From Mesocentrotus franciscanus (lineage: Eukaryota; Echinodermata; Echinoidea; Camarodonta; Strongylocentrotidae), in NCBI GenBank assembly GCA_037976565.1, contig CP137679.1, positions 26,267,127 through 26,331,126 of the forward strand: a stretch of 64,000 bases of DNA, read 5' to 3'. Under the pieces are notes generated by a model. The model was not told where the DNA came from. It saw nothing but the letters and a program-made list of their open reading frames with translations, and did no database searches. Positions 49,128 to 59,101 of the stretch are shown here, one piece after another. The translations under genes were made by a program, and so were the position numbers. The first letter of the stretch is position 1, and every line of letters begins with the position of its first letter.

Positions 49128-52100
49128 CGAAAGAGAGAAAGGACAGATACATGTATGTAAACAAAGAATGAGAAGGAAAGACAAAACAAGAGAAAGAGGT
49201 GAGATAGAAGAAAAGAGAGAGAGAGGAAAAACAGAAAGAGAGGCAGAAAGATAGAGATTGGCATGAAGAGAGAAAATATCAAAGAGAGAGAGAGAGAGAG
49301 AGAGAGAGATAAGCACATAAAAGAAAAATTGGGAGACAGAGGGAGTAAGCAAATAAATCAACAAAATACAGAGGTTATCAATAAAAGGTAGAAACATATT
49401 TGAGATGAGAGAGGAAAAATAAATAGCAAAAACAAAAGCAAAAACAGCAAAATAAGCCCATCAGGAGGAAGTATTAATTATGCACACTCGGTTAAGTACA
49501 CATGTACACCAGATGGCAAATTTTCAAATAAATCATACTCGATGTGAGACAAGTCAAGTACTCTATGCGCCAGGTATGACAGACTGGGTTTATGTAAACA
49601 TGTGCAGTCTCTGAGAACCCACATACAAACAGCAGCTGTTTGTAATTCAATAGGTTAGATGCAAATATATGTCTGTCATTTATTGTATGTTTCTGTACCT
49701 TCAGAGCATTTTAGCCATGTGCAGACTAAAACACAGATCCTTTGTACGCTGTTTATTAAATATTTCACTCCTATTTTCTTTCTTTTCCTTCTTTTTTCAT
49801 CAATGATTAAAAATAATAATAATAATGAAAGTGGGTTCTTGTATAGCGCTCATATCTGTCAGACTTGACACTCCTGGCACTCCTCAATTATTACCCCGGC
49901 TTTAGCATTGCTGCCATTACAGTGCTCTAGCATTTCAAGGAATTAATTCCTGCCAGAATTAAGAATTGTGTTTGTCAAGTTCAGGTGAGAACATGTTAGA
50001 GCTGAAATGGGAGAGTTGCATGATCTGCTAGTTTATACATGCTCATATTTTGTCTGCAGCACTGCATACATGTAGTATTTGTTGATAAATAAAGACTTTC
50101 TGATCAATGCCCTGTCGTAGGTATATCGGTATGTACGTTGTAGATGTTTTTCATGCAGTTCTTTGATTGAAAAACTACAAATATTAGCTCTGTGGCTTGT
50201 GCAAACAGAAACACCAAGTTATCTACATGTAAAATTTAGGATTGGATTTTCAGGAAATGTACAAGTACTGCAATACATGTATTTTGATCCTGAAACCTTA
50301 TATTGTTTTTAAACCAGAACGTCAATGACGTAGCGCTCATCCGCATCTCGCAATAACAAATATCGTAAATTTTATGTGGTACACTTTTGAACTGGTCAAA
50401 AAATAAAAATTTGATGCCCTGGAAGGGACATAATTTCATTTATGTGTGTGTGATTGGGTTTTTCACAGACGTTTATCAATCAGATATGATTATTTACGTC
50501 TGGGGACCGACCTTTAACGTCACCATCCGAAAGATGTACAAGATTGAATAGAAACTAAAGGAAATGGAATGAAAATTGGTTGAAAAAGCAATTTTTGTTA
50601 TTTTGGAATGAATTTGCATAAATTACCACAATTAATTAATGGAGAACAATTTTAAAATACTGTGTAGAATTTTAGTGTACCAAAGTAAGCTCTACCAGAT
50701 AAAGCAAACCAAATCAAAATCGGTCGAGAAATGAAGGAGAAGAAGCAATTTTTGTGATTTTGAATAAATTTGCATAAATTAGCATAGATAATTAATGGAG
50801 AATAATTTTTAAATTCTGTGTAGAAGTTTAGTGTACCAAAGTTAGCTCTACCAGATAAAGCAAACCAAATCAAAATCAGTCAAGAAATGAGGGAGAAGAA
50901 GCAATTTTTGTTATTTTTGGAATAAATTTGCATAAATTACCATAATTAATTAATGGAGAACAATTTTAAAGTTCTGTGTAGAAGTTTAGTGTACCAAAGT
51001 GAGCTCTACCAGATAAAGCGAACCAAATCAAAATCGGTCGAGAAATGAAGGAGAAGAAGCATTTTTTGTGATTTCGAATAAATTTGCATAAATTAGCATA
51101 GATAATGAATTTCACGACTCTGTGTAGAAGTTTTAAATCCCCCTCCTAGCCCTATCATATGAAACAATCAGAATCAAAATCGGTTGAAAAATAACGAAGA
51201 AGAAGCATTTTGAATACTGTGGACGGACGGACGGACGCCGGACGCCACGCCATGGCATAAGCTCATCGGGCCCTTCGGGCCGGATGAGCTAAAAACTAAT
51301 CACAGTATTGAACATTAATTGAAATATAACATGGAACGAAACATGAATAACGGCTTGTTCAGGAATGGTGCTGTATGTAAATGCGTGCACTTAACAAAGG
51401 CCTTGCGTGTATTCACTGAGCTCTGTCTTATATGATACAGAAGTGTGAAACGTGGCTTTACATCATCATAAAAACATTGCTGTTTTGCTGTGTTATATCT
51501 GAACAAGTATTAAAGGCCCTGTTTAACAATGCCAAATCTGAGATGTATGGCCCTATGTGTTACTAGCATCTGTGATATGGTGTAATATTGAAGCCCTTAA
51601 AAAAATTGCGCTTCAAAATGATCATGAAATGCCTCAAAAAATAAAAATCTTTGAGTGACCGGTTTTACCATATTCATTTTTTCCCAATAGACTGTAGTGT
51701 TATAAAAACCATTGGGAAAACGGTTTTTGAAATTTCGAATTCCAATCATAAATATCTTGATAATCAGATGGGCGATCGGCTTATTAACGTCATGGGATTC
51801 CTGACTGACCTAAAGGTTTATAATTATGATTGCAGCATGAGCTAAATCCAAGATTTTTTAAAGAATCTGAGACAAAGATACCCAATCCCTTTAAGACACA
51901 TTGCAATCATCACAAACCCCCACAATACTATACGTGTTAGTTAATTTCACTAAATATCAAATATATCTCTCTCTCTCTTGACATGATTTGTGTTTTGGGT
52001 CTCACCTCAAAGATGGGGTCACCAGAGAGTCGGCTCAGAGCAGAGAATTCTAGAAGCATGGTACCAGCACAGGCTGTACAGGTGTCTCTCTCGGAGCGGC

Positions 52101-55100
52101 CCTTACCAAGGCCATGTCTCAGGTTCACCTGATGTAACAAACAATGATGGACATATTCAATGCAAGAGGTATAAACATGTTAGAGATATCAAAGTGAAAA
52201 CAATTTCAAAACGTACACAAGAGCTAAGCATTTTAGGTGTTATTGTAAAATTCATTCACAACAGAGCTATGAATTAAAACAAACAAATAAGTATTTCACT
52301 CTGTTCCTTCATTTTCATAATTCATATTCCTGTGTGAAAAGATCTTAAATGACTGTACTATGTTCAAACACTGTGCAGGTTGTATGCAGGAGAAGTTTAT
52401 AGAATATGATCACAAAGAATTTGAGTATATTTTCTCTAGGCCTAGTTCAATATCCTAATTGCATTGCCTATAGAAAGAATTTTCACTTTAGGCCATTAAA
52501 ACAAATATTCATGTTAGCATCCCCTTCTGCTTGCTTTAAAAAGAAAAAAAAATTAAATGAAAATACATAAAAAACATACTGCTAAAATGGTCTTTTTCTG
52601 AATTAATACCAAAACAAACATACATGTAAATGCTGGCAGCCATCTTGAAAAATAGCCCAACTGGCTGTCCAGCCATTCTGGGAAAATGTACTGAGCGGCC
52701 ATTTTGAAGAAAAAAAAACGAAAAAAAGGCCTCCTCCTTCCTATTTTTCAAAAAGGCAGGACGTTAAACATTTTTTTTTTTAATGGCCTTACGAAAAGGG
52801 TGGTTGTAAGGATTAAAAATGTAATTGCTCTAGTCTATTGATATAAATTGATATTGATATAGAGTGGATTTAGTATAAGTCTTTGTGATCATGTTAAATA
52901 TCCAGGGAAAGAGTTCATTTTATTCTTCAACCTTCATTCATCTGTTTGGAGCCAGAAGGGAGTGAACTCCTATGCTTTAACACAGAGTTAATGCCCTTCT
53001 GGCTCTAAACACACATTGTATCCTCTTATAATAGGCACATCCAATTACAAGTGTAAACATTAACATGCCAGTGTCCACATGGAGCTTTGGGACAAATGCA
53101 TTGGACCTATACAGACATGAGCAATTAAAGATAAAGACCAGTTCTGGTCATGCAATTGCATTGTGAAAGAAAAGTGGAATCGATCAGAAAAGGTTGATCA
53201 TCTAGCATACAGTGTATAAGTATTGGTGTGTACTGCAAGGTTTTAGAATCATCAAAATGATAAGAAATTTGGCCCAGTCTTAGTAAAGTTACAAGCACTG
53301 TACACAGAAAGATGTATATGGGACTACGCGACCACTTGCGCGATATCTATTTGGTCCCAATAGGTATAATAATTTACCATATATATCAATTAGCAGGCGG
53401 TTTCCCGGCAAAATTTGTATCATTACGTATTAGTCAAAACATATTCTTTCACATGATTGGTAATGAGAGCTTCCATTTCCTTTTTTTGAGAGAGGGGCGT
53501 TTCCAAAACTGGTCTTTACCTTTAAACTCCAAATCTGGACCTACCTACTTTTCATGTGCACATAAAAAGGATAATCCTAACCAATGGTTATTCCAAGCCT
53601 AAACATAATGCTCTCCTTATCCAATCACAATGAAATGGAGTACAAAAGACATCCTTATTAAAGCTGTGTAACAGTATTAATAGTGACTGCTTTCTTCACA
53701 CTATAGGCTTTTGGGGCAATTCAAGTACAGGGACAACATGACTCTACCCTATCCCCTACTCTTTCTCCAATCTGTGTACGGCAATAATGCAAAACCAATT
53801 TTGTCTTTGTTGAAATATGAAAAATACAAATTTCACCTGTACATGTACGCCTGAGAGTGTAATTGTTTAGTAGTGCACTTAACATGCTGTTAAAGATACT
53901 ATGTCCCTTTTGCAGCCAACATCAAATTCTGTAGAACTTTGCAGGAATTATGAATATGTCATGTATGTCCTATCTGTGAAATTTAAACGTTAGCAGTGTC
54001 CTAATATTCAAATTATGCAAGGAAACCCGTTTACTTGCTAGACTTCACTGTCAGACACTGTTGAGTGACTGACTGGCTTTTTTCATCTTTGGTAATAACA
54101 TACATAAAATGAGCTGTAAAGGTACATGAGCATTTGTCTACATCAATAACCCACTTCTTGTAATGGCCAAAATTAAACTGATTGAATCTTTGCGCAGCAT
54201 AAAACGTACAACCATTTGGTACAATGGTCTGAAAAATCAGACTATTACTTACTGGCTCTATAGCTCCTAAGTCGATTCGACAACTAATAGTCGTTATTTT
54301 CCCACTTAAAGACATTTTCAAGCCCCCCTTTTTTTTAGGGAAGTCCTAAATTAGTATTGTCTTTCAAATGCCATTGGAATTTAACCTTTTCATTTTTTTG
54401 GCCTGCAAATGGGACATAGTACCTTTAAGTGGGAAAATAACGACTATTAGTTGTCGAATCGACTTAGGAGCTATAGAGCCAGTAAGTAATAGTCTGATTT
54501 TTCAGACCATTGTACCAAATGGTTGTACGTTTTATGCTGGGCAAAGATTCAATCAGTTTAATTTTGGCCATTACAAGAAGTGGGTTATTGATGTAGACAA
54601 ATGCTCATGTACCTTTTACAGCTCATGTTACGTATGTTATTACCAAAGATGAAAAAAAGCCAGTCAGTCACTCAACAGTGTCTGACAGTGAAGTCTAGCA
54701 AGTAAACGGGTTTCCTTGCATAATTTGAATATTAGGACACTGCTAGCGTTTAAATTTCACAGGTAGGACATACATGACATATTCATAATTCCTGCAAAGT
54801 TCTACAGAATTTGATGTTGGCTGCAAAAGGGACATAGTATCTTTAAAATAACAACAAATTACATGACAACGACAACGATGCAAAGAAAGGAAATATATGA
54901 CTGTACAACAGCAACCAGTGGGCCTGAGGCTAGAGTCATATTAAAGGGAATTGGTAACTCAGGAATACCGAAAACCACAAGAGCATCAACTTGGGGTTAA
55001 TATTTAATAATAATAATAATATTCTGTGTTTATATAGCACTTAAAGCATCAATGATGTCTCTAAGCACTTTACATATATATATATATATACATATATATA

Positions 55101-58100
55101 TCATTACTAAGTCATAGGATTCAGGCTTGCCCGCACACAATGTATGCACATTCTCCACTCCCTGGGGAGCATTCCAGCCAGGCGCCATTTTACAGATGCT
55201 CACAATGCTGAGCAAACTATATTAACATTCGCATCCTACTGGTACCCATTTAACACCTGGACGGAGTGTGGCAAATCTAGAATAATGTATTGCCAAAGGA
55301 CATTAGTGCCAGGCTAGGATTTGAACCCTGTACCTTGTGATCTACGGTCGAGTGACTCATTGGTTAGACCACAACACCTGTGGGTTTAAACCTAGGACCT
55401 CCTATTGACCAGATTGCTACTCTACCACTGAGAAAGATATATGTGAATACATTCTGGAACCTTTACCTTTGGATATGGCACACCTGTGGATGTATTGAAG
55501 GCCGGCAGGAGACGGTAGCCGACTTCCTTGGCCATCTGAAGTAGCTCATCCTTGTACCATTCCATGCGATCATGGTGTTCCTGAAGATCTTTGGCTGCAA
55601 CGTGCCCTCCAAGAAGACCCCTGATAAAAGATAAGATTTATCAAGATTTAGAAGACCACTTGTCATATCAAGACTGAAAAAGGCTACAAAGCTTCAAATT
55701 CATTATTGGTAATCGATATCTAGATACAAACCAAATTACATGCCCTGTGTTAACTGGCTTAGCATTATTTTTCTACATCTTACTAAACTCATCAACTTCT
55801 TTGAATTCCTTAATAAATGTGTGTAGTACTTCTTGGTATTTATCCTTTCTTTACAGTCGTTAATATTCACACAAAAGTTGTTGGGATTCTGCAAGAATAA
55901 CTCATAGTTACCTGCCCAATTTATTCGCTATGGGGAGGGAAGTTGCCATTAAAAAAAAGTATCAAATTTCAGTTCTGGGGAAAAAACATAACATGATGAT
56001 CCTTTTCAAACCATTGTCAGCAAATTCACAACCTCACATCAAAAGATTACCTTTATTGGAAACTTTCAACTATCTTCTTTATAGCAAATTGCTCCATCTA
56101 AGGCATCTATACAACTAAAACTAGGAAATGCAAAGCGACCTCAATTTGCAGCCTGATAAACACTCATCCGAAAAGTTACATCCCTTGCAGATTATATGTA
56201 TACAGCCTAAAATGCAATGGCATAAAAAACACTTCTCCCTTCTTTATCTCCCATTAGCATTTCCTACCCAAACCCAAGTGAATCAACTTACTTTCCATAG
56301 GACATAAATTCACATCGTATAAAATCCAAACAATTGTAAAAATTTGAATTATAATTGTTTTTCCACATAGCACCTCTCATGTACAAGTAACTAATCAAGG
56401 CACTTTATAGTATATCATTACCTCTGTAATTGGATTCAATTATAATTCTTCACTTATAGGGCAATCAATAAGGATATCCTGTAATGATATGTTTTCACAG
56501 AACATGATCTTGATTGTAAATGAAAAACATATTATTGAGGCTAGGAGATGACAGTAGTTTTGGACAAAAACATTTTAATTAATGGGAATGAGGAAAGAAG
56601 GCATTTATTTAAGCATAACTCAAACAAGATCAATTCAGTTTACACCACCTGACATTTCACGCAGATAGCAAAAGTGTAAAATATATTGAAATGGTAAAAA
56701 GAAGCCACAAAGCCCATTATTTCTGAAAGCAGACTCAACTGACTTAGTTCATCTAAATTCATTGATTTATTAAGCATTAAATGTAAACCATTTCATAACA
56801 TAACAATTACTGCAATTTTAGAACACAACTGAAGTACAAATTAACTGTAGTCATGACATAAAAATGAGTTGTCTATTTCTTAACATTATTTTATTTTATA
56901 AATTTAAGAATAAAACTTATGGATTTTTTTTTTCTCCAGGAATGGGGAGGGGAGTTTGTCCCTGCCCTTCTAGGCTTACCATAAACCTGGTCTAAAGGTA
57001 GCACAATTTTTTAGAAGACTGGCCATATGTAGTACAGAAATTTTACTTACCCAACAACTCTGATATTAGTCTCAAATACAGACACCACAACATCTGAGTT
57101 GAAGGTGACGTCGGCAATGACCTTCTTGACGGCATCTTCAAACTCATCAAGTAAACCAAGAAGGGCTAGAGAATCCAGGGTGTCGATGAGGGTTAGAGAG
57201 AAGCTAAAAAAAAAAGAAGAAGGCAAAATATAGTTTAATGATAATGATAAAGAGTAGGTTATTGTGCAATGCTCATGTCTGTAACACTCGACACTTCTGG
57301 TGCTCCCCGGCTTAAGCATGCACTATCATAGCACTCTAGCATTCTAAAGAATGAATTCCTGCCAGGTACCCATTTACTTCACATTGGACAAGTGTGGGAA
57401 ACGTAGATTCATGTCTTCCCAAAGGACATCAGTGCCGTGGCAGGGACTCAAACCCTGTACCTTGTGATCTGCAGTACGGTTCTTCACCTTTACAAATTAC
57501 ATATACCTAACAATTAATTAAGTCCTAAAAGGATAGTGGACATTTTGAGGAGTGTTTCTTGTATCACAATGTATAAACATTGCTACATAATGCATTATGC
57601 ATGTACATGTATGTAACTTAGTAGGTTGGAACATGCTATACAAAATAATACAGCATTTGTTATCCACAAACAAGAAATTCTTTTTCCACTGGTTCATACA
57701 TACATGTACATGTAAGAACAATGAGGGGATACAAGTTAAATATCACCAAATATAAAAACATTACTTTTACATTTACTTTCAAGGAGCATCATACCAAGGC
57801 TGCTTTTGTCAGTTTCAGTTTACTTTGTGTATTCTTTATCTCGGAAAATATAATGATGTACAATACCATTTAGAAAAAAATATATGTTATCACTTATCAG
57901 ACATTATCTGATTGATCATCGTGATTATTATCAATGAGGAATTTCTTGATAACAAGTCTATATGCAACTCAAGCAAACATAGGACAATATTTCAATAAAA
58001 TAGAAGAAATCAAGAAAGAAACAAGCTGGGCTTTGAAGTATTTTGACTATCAATATGAATGCATGTACTTATCAAATTCATACATGTTACTGCAAGCCAA

Positions 58101-59101
58101 GTACCAGTATAAAGCAATGTATACATCATACTACTGGAGCGTATGGTAACAAAGACTCATTATTTTTTCCTGGTTATTGGATGCCTGTCCAATCCTTGAA
58201 GCTACTTCAATACATTCAAGTACATTAAAAATCAAAACAACTATATTGTACATGTACATGTATACACTGTAATGTTCATCTAGAAAATAAAAGGGAAAGT
58301 GTAGTTGTACATGTACATGCCATCATATTCTAAATAAGATTGCTTTCTAGAGGGGAAACAACGTAGATGATCACGATAAACAAGTGACCTGTCTAGAAAG
58401 AGCTTAGAGTCTTGGCTTCTGGACAGTATTCTGAAACTAAAATGCTCACTTTCCAAGGGCATCGTCCACGTCCCCACGGTTTGGCTCGCGACCTCTGACC
58501 CGGCCTTTACAGCTGAGTGGCATCAATTCATCTGCTGGGTAGGCATATGTCTATAGGAGAAAAGAATAACATGGAAACATGTTTAGCTGACATCCTGCAC
58601 TTTCTATTCTAGATTTAACTGAAATGAAAGTTACTCCATGTAGTAGAATGACGAAGTTGGGCATTGTTCCTCTCTTCTAGTTTCAAAGCCAACAAGGTAC
58701 AAGACATGGTACTGTAGTATTCTAAATACCTTACACTTACATGTATAAGGTAAGACTTACAGGTTGCACAAATATGGCTTTTGCATGAGGGAAGCAGTAT
58801 GTTTAATATCTATAGTGCTAAGTTGCTAACCTATAAATGTGTTATTCTGAAATGTAACACAAGTCAATTGAGAGTTATAAGTTGTATTTTCTTGTCCAAC
58901 CAACTCACATACATGTATGAAAATACACACAGTTTAAAGCTGATATAATTCAGGAACAAGGGTCATTGCATGCATGTAGACCTACATGCATCTAAATTTG
59001 CATATGTGTATTAAAGTGAGTTAGTACCATATTGCACTGACCATCATCAACTTACCATGTAGGAGTCATAGGCATGGCTAAACATCTCCAGAACCTCATC
59101 C
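37239..59101 (-). CDS. EDEM3: EDEM3, ER degradation-enhancing alpha-mannosidase-like protein 3 (19 exons, 5' end missing)
   Basis: EDEM proteins trim mannose from misfolded glycoproteins in the ER and send them to ER-associated degradation. Nineteen exons join with consistent phases into about 1,108 residues, from [15 protein letters not shown] to a C-terminal KVEL. Residues 1-450 are a GH47 (alpha/alpha) mannosidase domain: SVFETNIR (catalytic acid Glu93), [18 protein letters not shown] (Asp236), [10 protein letters not shown] (Glu348/Glu351) and TTEAHLLPL near 433-441, which contributes to calcium and substrate binding. DTCTACAG is the conserved Cys motif. Residues 585-740 form a PA domain, the feature that separates EDEM3 from EDEM1 and EDEM2. 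The tail (745-1108) is acidic, then Gln-rich, and longer than in human EDEM3 (932 residues in total). KVEL resembles the KDEL at the end of human EDEM3. The signal-peptide exon is not in view. Three 1-base indels affect the last exon. Confidence 0.93.
38704..38768. repeat. interstitial telomere-like TTAGGG repeats
   Basis: It reads GGGTTAGGGATG, then TTTAGGGTTAGGGTTAGGGT, inside an EDEM3 intron. It is short and degenerate. Confidence 0.6.
38908..39133 (-). CDS. EDEM3: EDEM3 exon, end of PA domain
   Basis: It encodes [40 protein letters not shown] and [11 protein letters not shown], which closes the PA domain. The donor is GTGAGT. The GC content is higher than in neighbouring exons. Confidence 0.95.
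39734..39853 (-). CDS. EDEM3: EDEM3 exon, PA domain
   Basis: 40 codons: [20 protein letters not shown] and [15 protein letters not shown], the central PA-domain strand with the typical RG-x-C-x-F motif. Confidence 0.95.
40427..40539 (-). CDS. EDEM3: EDEM3 exon, start of PA domain
   Basis: It encodes [16 protein letters not shown] and [28 protein letters not shown] is the human equivalent at the start of the PA domain. Confidence 0.94.
41031..41128. repeat. dispersed repeat, copy in EDEM3 intron
   Basis: This segment is the near reverse complement of 50442-50536: it shares GACGTTAAAGGTCGGT, ACGTAAATAATCATATCTGA and AAACCCAATTACACACAC. It ends in a CA microsatellite. Confidence 0.7.
41264..41345 (-). 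CDS. EDEM3: EDEM3 exon
   Basis: It encodes [20 protein letters not shown] and SKSQQAE. The donor is GTACAG and the exon ends one base into a codon. Read-through would continue open for some 40 codons, but the next exon fits only with this splice. Confidence 0.9.
41788..41923 (-). CDS. EDEM3: EDEM3 exon
   Basis: It encodes [20 protein letters not shown] and [20 protein letters not shown], matching the human block with the KKMGVSLIHLKDGRVQL sequence. Confidence 0.94.
42279..42457 (-). CDS. EDEM3: EDEM3 exon (linker)
   Basis: It encodes [38 protein letters not shown] and a Ser/Gln-rich end. It corresponds to the less conserved linker after the catalytic domain, where human EDEM3 has LFPNDPLYAQSIREPLK. 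Confidence 0.92.
43194..43371 (-). CDS. EDEM3: EDEM3 exon closing the GH47 domain
   Basis: It encodes [20 protein letters not shown] and [16 protein letters not shown], the last conserved GH47 motif (TTEAHL). A possible N-glycosylation sequon (NTS) follows. Confidence 0.95.
43458..43604. mobile_element. MITE (GGGCCCTGTTTCATAAAACTTG termini)
   Basis: The 147-bp element has near-perfect inverted ends, GGGCCCTGTTTCATAAAACT at the left and its complement at the right. It also contains internal inverted TTGTTATT/AATAACAA-type blocks. It sits in an EDEM3 intron just upstream of the exon at 43371. No coding capacity. Confidence 0.75.
44005..44129 (-). CDS. EDEM3: EDEM3 exon
   Basis: It encodes [38 protein letters not shown], then D and two bases of Arg. 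The [20 protein letters not shown] block is conserved across EDEMs. Confidence 0.95.
44716..44757. repeat. A-run/T-run foldback
   Basis: About 17 A residues are followed by TG and then about 18 T residues, giving a potential homopolymer hairpin within an EDEM3 intron. Confidence 0.7.
45372..45455 (-). CDS. EDEM3: EDEM3 exon with catalytic glutamates
   Basis: 28 codons: [20 protein letters not shown] and ESTYMLYK. The RPEFIES block carries the GH47 catalytic base region. Confidence 0.95.
46057..46140 (-). CDS. EDEM3: EDEM3 exon
   Basis: 28 codons: [20 protein letters not shown] and QRHNFLPE. Confidence 0.94.
46630..46755 (-). CDS. EDEM3: EDEM3 exon
   Basis: 42 codons: [20 protein letters not shown], then [13 protein letters not shown]. 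Confidence 0.94.
46825..46997. mobile_element. TA-flanked palindromic MITE (CAGTCAAACCTG family)
   Basis: The 173-bp element starts CAGTCAAACCTG and ends CAGGTTTGACTG, with TA on both sides (46823-46824, 46998-46999). This is the pattern of a Tc1/mariner-type insertion. AAAGACCACCTG-like blocks repeat inside in both orientations. A second copy at 59481-60587 is split by another element. Confidence 0.75.
47392..47422. repeat. TA microsatellite
   Basis: A (TA)n tract of about 15 units is followed by T-rich sequence. Confidence 0.9.
47949..48046 (-). CDS. EDEM3: EDEM3 exon with catalytic Asp
   Basis: It encodes [20 protein letters not shown] and [12 protein letters not shown]. The Asp of [10 protein letters not shown] is the conserved active-site residue of GH47. 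Confidence 0.95.
48773..48878 (-). CDS. EDEM3: EDEM3 exon
   Basis: It encodes [20 protein letters not shown] and [15 protein letters not shown]. The acceptor (TGAGTAG) directly abuts a long GA-rich microsatellite (48887-49315), so its polypyrimidine tract on the minus strand is the CT repeat itself. Confidence 0.93.
48887..49315. repeat. GA-rich microsatellite block next to an EDEM3 acceptor
   Basis: About 430 bp of GA, GAGG and GACA units includes two pure GA tracts, near 49094-49122 and 49284-49309. On the transcribed (minus) strand this is a long polypyrimidine tract ending only about 8 bp before the exon at 48878. All open frames across it are artefacts. Confidence 0.85.
49811..49975 (-). 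mobile_element. 5'-truncated SINE fragment
   Basis: On the minus strand it ends in GAGCGCTATACAAGAACCCA and an ATT tail, matching the 3' end of the SINE at 31576-31870. It also carries CCCCGGCT and GGAATTAATTCCTGCCA blocks shared with the copy at 57239. The tRNA-like head is missing. Confidence 0.6.
50311..51295. mobile_element. hairpin-ended element with 158-bp internal tandem repeats, copy 1
   Basis: It begins AACCAGAACGTCAATGACGT. A core follows of three to four tandem units of about 158 bp, each with GTGTACCAAAG(T)(T/A/G)AGCTCTACC and a GAGAAATGAAGGAGAAGAAG phrase. It ends with a GGAC microsatellite, CCGGACGCCACGCCATGGCA and a terminal hairpin, AGCTCATCGGGCCC-TTCG-GGCCGGATGAGCT. Positions 50442-50536 hold an insert absent from copy 2, which is itself a dispersed repeat (see 41031). 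No coding capacity. The superfamily is not recognised; similar hairpin plus GTCC-repeat ends are common in marine invertebrate genomes. Confidence 0.75.
51597..51894. mobile_element. TTAA-flanked MITE (AAGGGATTGGGTATCTTTGTC family)
   Basis: It runs from TTAA at 51597 to TTAA at 51891-51894. The right end, read inward, is AAGGGATTGGGTATCTTTGT. A truncated copy in the opposite orientation lies at 13032-13316. An internal hairpin pairs TTTTTCCCAATAGACTGTAG with AAAACCATTGGGAAAA. Confidence 0.65.
52006..52128 (-). CDS. EDEM3: EDEM3 exon
   Basis: 41 codons: [20 protein letters not shown] continuing into [20 protein letters not shown]. It contains the conserved CTACAG motif. Confidence 0.95.
52948..53012. 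repeat. short hairpin of the GAGCCAGAAGGG family
   Basis: GAGCCAGAAGGGAGTGAACTC and GAGTTAATGCCCTTCTGGCTC form a near-perfect stem of about 20 bp with a 17-base loop (CTATGCTTTAACACA centre). It is the clearest member of a small family in this window. Confidence 0.6.
53890..54428. mobile_element. TTAA-flanked MITE (ATACTATGTCCC termini), full copy of a palindromic pair
   Basis: It is bounded by TTAA (53890-53893 and 54425-54428), with inverted ends AGATACTATGTCCCTTTTGC and AGGTACTATGTCCCATTTGC. Its left 420 bp is repeated inverted immediately to the right. A 96-codon minus-strand frame inside it is mirrored by a frame in the other arm, so both are products of the repeat and not independent genes. 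Confidence 0.75.
54423..54846. mobile_element. inverted second arm of the ATACTATGTCCC element
   Basis: It is a nearly exact reverse complement of 53890-54311 and ends at TTAA (54843-54846). Together the arms make a 422-bp palindrome around a 111-bp spacer (54312-54422). The arms differ by only a few bases, for example TAGCAGTG against TAGCGTTT neighbourhoods near 53990 and 54748. Confidence 0.8.
55005..55385 (-). mobile_element. tRNA-derived SINE, minus orientation
   Basis: Read on the minus strand it starts with a tRNA-like head (TTGTGGTCTAACCAATGAGT, then a B box GGGTTCAAATCC). It continues through GGTAAATGGGTACC-like and GGCAATACATTATTCTAGAT blocks, and ends with an ATT tail at 55005. 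A TA microsatellite (55073-55100) interrupts its 3' part. It lies in an EDEM3 intron. Confidence 0.7.
55467..55620 (-). CDS. EDEM3: EDEM3 exon
   Basis: It encodes [12 protein letters not shown], then [20 protein letters not shown] and [11 protein letters not shown], all standard GH47 blocks. The donor is GTAAAG and the exon ends on a codon boundary. Confidence 0.95.
57051..57203 (-). CDS. EDEM3: EDEM3 exon with catalytic acid
   Basis: It encodes [15 protein letters not shown] and, near its end, [13 protein letters not shown]. The Glu of FETNIR is the GH47 catalytic acid. The acceptor is TTTTTTTAG and the donor GTAAGT. Confidence 0.95.
57239..57490 (-). mobile_element. tRNA-derived SINE, minus orientation
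   Basis: On the minus strand it reads ATCACAAGGTACAGGGTTTGAGTCCCTGCC (B-box region), then GAAGACATGAATCTACGTTT and AAGTAAATGGGTACCTGGCA. It shares its 3' part with the fragment at 49811. It lies just beside the EDEM3 exon at 57051-57203. Confidence 0.65.
58450..58550 (-). CDS. EDEM3: EDEM3 exon
   Basis: It encodes [20 protein letters not shown] and then [12 protein letters not shown], a GH47/EDEM signature block. The Cys in LSCKGRVRG is conserved in EDEM3 and is known in mammals to take part in an intramolecular disulfide. The donor is GTGAGC; the exon ends two bases into a codon. Confidence 0.93.
59056..59101 (-). CDS. EDEM3: EDEM3 exon (first one visible)
   Basis: The first base completes a codon from the missing upstream exon; then [15 protein letters not shown], the conserved start of the GH47 domain. 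The acceptor is CTCACAG and the donor GTAAG. Confidence 0.88.

Noticed and set aside
54031..54652. Two similar 94-96-codon frames on opposite strands
   Set aside because: They are mirror images produced by the palindromic MITE pair; there is no independent coding evidence.
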